A stretch of DNA of 6,652 nt from an uncultured bacterium (lineage in GTDB: Bacteria; Pseudomonadota; Alphaproteobacteria; SP197): positions 1 through 6,652 of the forward strand of contig CALLQH010000363.1 of the NCBI GenBank assembly GCA_938014945.1, in the 5' to 3' direction. The notes under the pieces were generated by a model, which ran no database searches, was not told the origin of the DNA, and was given only the letters and a program-made list of their open reading frames with translations. Positions 5,037 to 6,652 of the stretch are shown one piece after another (positions within the stretch are counted from its first letter, which is position 1; the number at the start of each line of letters is the position of its first letter). A program made the translations under genes and the position numbers.

Positions 5037-5819
5037 ATGAGCACCACCATCTTCGATCTATCCGGCCGCGTGGCCATCGTCACCGGCGCGGGCCGGGGCC
5101 TGGGCCGCGCCATGGCCTGCGGCCTGGCGGGCGCGGGTGCGGCCGTGGTCATCGCCGGACGGACCCAGGCCGATCTCGACGAGACCGTCGCCATGATCGA
5201 GGGTGCCGGCGGCCAGGCCATCGCCCATGTCCTGGACACGCGCAGCAGGCAGGCCTGCCGCGGCCTGGTCGAGGTGGCGGTGGAGACCTACGGCGGGCTC
5301 GACATCCTGATCGCCAACCATGGCGTGGGGCGCGGCAAAGCCGCACTCGACGTCACCGACGCCGACCTCGACGAGACCATCGACATCAACCTCACCTCCG
5401 CCTTCGTCATGGCCCAGGAGGGCGCGCGGCAGATGATCGCCCAGGGCCGCGGCGGCTCCATCGTCTTCACCAGCTCGACCTCCAGCATGGCGACCTTCCC
5501 GGACCTCTCGGTCTATGGCGTCTCCAAGGGCGGAGTCGACCAGATGTGCCGCCAGTTCGCCCAGGAGCTCGGGCCCCACGGCATCCGCGTCAACTGCATC
5601 AACCCGGGCTACACCAACCACAGCATGCGCCGGCCGGAGGACAATCCCCGGCCGCCGCGCGATCCCGGCTGGGACGACCACATCCGCGCCACCCACCCGC
5701 TGGGCCGCGTCGGCGACCCCAGCGACTTCGTCGGCCCGGTGCTGTTCTTCGCCTCCGACGCTTCCAGCTTCGTCACCGGCCATGTCATGCCGGTCGACGG
5801 CGGCTATGTGGCGATGTGA
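5037..5819 (+). CDS. Short-chain dehydrogenase/reductase (classical SDR), first of a tandem pair
   Basis: A soluble NAD(P)-dependent oxidoreductase interconverting an alcohol and a ketone; the substrate is not readable from sequence. The 260 residues are typical of classical SDRs. The Rossmann motif TGAGRGLG is at 16-23, NHG (94-96) replaces the usual NAG, and the catalytic set is Asn118, Ser147, Tyr160 and Lys164 (YGVSK). Arg42 after the second beta strand (AGRT) suggests NADP(H) preference. NPGY (189-192) and the closing PVDGGY are standard family marks. The variable substrate loop (about 194-224) carries a Pro/Arg-rich insert (RPEDNPRPPRDPGW) three residues longer than in its neighbour. 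The start is supported by GGGAG 6 nt upstream and by alignment of FDLSGR (6-11) with the next gene. It resembles gluconate 5-dehydrogenase/FabG-like SDRs in general form. It is probably co-transcribed with the flanking genes. Confidence 0.95.
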   Translation: MSTTIFDLSGRVAIVTGAGRGLGRAMACGLAGAGAAVVIAGRTQADLDETVAMIEGAGGQAIAHVLDTRSRQACRGLVEVAVETYGGLDILIANHGVGRGKAALDVTDADLDETIDINLTSAFVMAQEGARQMIAQGRGGSIVFTSSTSSMATFPDLSVYGVSKGGVDQMCRQFAQELGPHGIRVNCINPGYTNHSMRRPEDNPRPPRDPGWDDHIRATHPLGRVGDPSDFVGPVLFFASDASSFVTGHVMPVDGGYVAM

Positions 5820-5840
5820 CCACCGACGAACGAAGAAACA

Positions 5841-5872
5841 GCGCGCGACCGCGCGCCGCCGCCCCTGCGGCG
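5841..5872 (+). other. Two adjacent GC hairpins in the spacer between the SDR genes
   Basis: GCGCGCG/CGCGCGC (5841-5847 with 5850-5856, two-base gap) is followed directly by CGCCGC/GCGGCG (5857-5862 with 5867-5872, loop CCCT). A Gly-codon-like GAGCGGAGCGAGCG run follows (5884-5897), and no T-tract is present. The 114-bp spacer has no coding potential. It could attenuate, or stabilise one part of, a shared mRNA, or be an interspersed repeat. Confidence 0.45.
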
Positions 5873-5933
5873 AAAGCCAGCCGAGCGGAGCGAGCGCCCG
5901 GCGATTGAGGGCGAAAAGAGGAAACAGACGACC

Positions 5934-6652
5934 ATGACCAAGAACCCCTTCGATCTTTCGGGCCGCACGGCCCTTGTCACCGGCGCCGGGCGCGGCCTGG
6001 GCCTGGCCATGGCCAAGGCGCTGGCTGCTGCGGGCGCGCAGGTGGCGCTCGTCGCGCGCACCCGGGCGAGCCTCGATGAAGCCGTCGCTGCGATCGCGGC
6101 CGAGGGCGGCAAGGCCATTGCCGTGCCCTGCGACGCGACGGACCGGACCCAGGTCTGCGCCGCGCTCGACAAGGCCATCGCCGAACTCGGGCCCCTCGAC
6201 ATCGTCTGCGTCAACCACGGCATCGGCCCGGCCAAGCCGCTGATGACCATCGACGACGACGACCTGGCCCAGATGATGACGATCAACGTGAAGAGCGCCT
6301 ATGTCGTCGCCCAGGAAGCCGGTCGGCGCATGATCGCGGCCGGGCGCGGCGGCGCCATCATCCTCACCTCGTCCTCGGCCAGCCGTTATGCCTGCGAGGG
6401 TTACGGCCACTACGGCGCATCCAAGGGCGGCATCGACCAGATGGCCCGCGAGCTTGCCGCCGAATGGGCGCGCCACGGCATCCGCGTCAACGCCATCAAT
6501 CCCGGCTACACCGAAAACGAGATGGCGGGCACCGCCGAGATCCACGACACGCCCGAGGTCGCCGCCTTCATCGACCGCGCCATCCCCATGAAACGCCGCG
6601 GCACGGCGCAGGAGATCGCCAACCCGGTCGTGTTCCTGGCGAGCGACGCCGC
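5934..6652 (+). CDS. Short-chain dehydrogenase/reductase, second of a tandem pair, C-terminus cut by window edge
   Basis: A paralogue of the upstream SDR: the first 200 residues align without a gap, with about 101 identical by my count. 239 codons are visible; roughly 20 residues including the usual PVDGGY ending are missing. It has TGAGRGLG at 16-23, NHG at 94-96, Asn118, Ser147, Tyr160 and Lys164 (YGASK), and Arg42 (VARTR) again pointing to NADP(H). The family pieces GIRVNAINPGY and RRGTAQEIANPVVFLASDA are intact, so the visible part looks functional. The substrate loop differs most from the first copy (GTAEIHDTPEVAAF in place of the Pro/Arg-rich segment), suggesting different substrates or sequential steps. 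AGGA lies 11 nt before the ATG (AGGAAACAG context), slightly long but usable. The 114-bp spacer with hairpins means it may not be tightly coupled to the first SDR. Confidence 0.93.
   Translation, partial: MTKNPFDLSGRTALVTGAGRGLGLAMAKALAAAGAQVALVARTRASLDEAVAAIAAEGGKAIAVPCDATDRTQVCAALDKAIAELGPLDIVCVNHGIGPAKPLMTIDDDDLAQMMTINVKSAYVVAQEAGRRMIAAGRGGAIILTSSSASRYACEGYGHYGASKGGIDQMARELAAEWARHGIRVNAINPGYTENEMAGTAEIHDTPEVAAFIDRAIPMKRRGTAQEIANPVVFLASDA

Noticed and set aside
5058..6545. 495-codon open frame on the minus strand opposite both SDR genes
   Set aside because: It is antisense to two well-conserved enzymes. Its His/Asp/Gly-rich, internally repeated translation reflects the paralogous sense genes; long antisense frames are common at this GC content.

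Overview
This 6.65-kb stretch is GC-rich, densely coding bacterial DNA. The codon use (strong G/C third positions), the twin-arginine TRAP solute receptor and the TakP-like subtype suggest an alphaproteobacterium; genus cannot be read from the window. I see seven protein genes, the first and last cut by the window edges. There is no rRNA, tRNA, CRISPR array, transposase or integrase.

Layout. (1) At the left edge, on the minus strand, is a TakP/DctP-type periplasmic receptor of a TRAP transporter, missing its C-terminus. (2) Divergent from it, on the plus strand, is an exported, very acidic low-complexity protein with Gly-Asn repeats, followed by a strong 13-bp hairpin. (3) A 306-bp convergent gap holds two strong hairpins, short repeats, and a second copy of a ~42-bp element that also lies upstream of the exported-protein gene. 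(4) On the minus strand are htpX (membrane zinc protease for protein quality control) and, upstream of it, a Rieske non-heme iron oxygenase alpha subunit. A terminator-like hairpin separates them, and its right part overlaps a candidate heat-shock-type promoter for htpX. (5) Divergent from the oxygenase, on the plus strand, run a small single-pass membrane protein of unknown function and two tandem, clearly paralogous short-chain dehydrogenases/reductases (SDRs). The second SDR runs off the right edge.

How they may work together. The Rieske oxygenase and the two SDRs look like part of a catabolic locus (hydroxylation or demethylation of a small molecule, then alcohol/ketone interconversion), and the TRAP receptor could belong to an uptake system for an organic acid. 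This is inference from neighbourhood only: the oxygenase has no reductase partner here, and the TRAP membrane subunits are not in the window. htpX and the exported acidic protein look unrelated to that chemistry.

I do not see a clearly new multi-gene system. The points most worth a second look are the terminator/promoter overlap at htpX, the duplicated ~42-bp element flanking the exported-protein gene, the hairpin that buries the ribosome-binding site of the first SDR, and the uncharacterised exported and membrane proteins.
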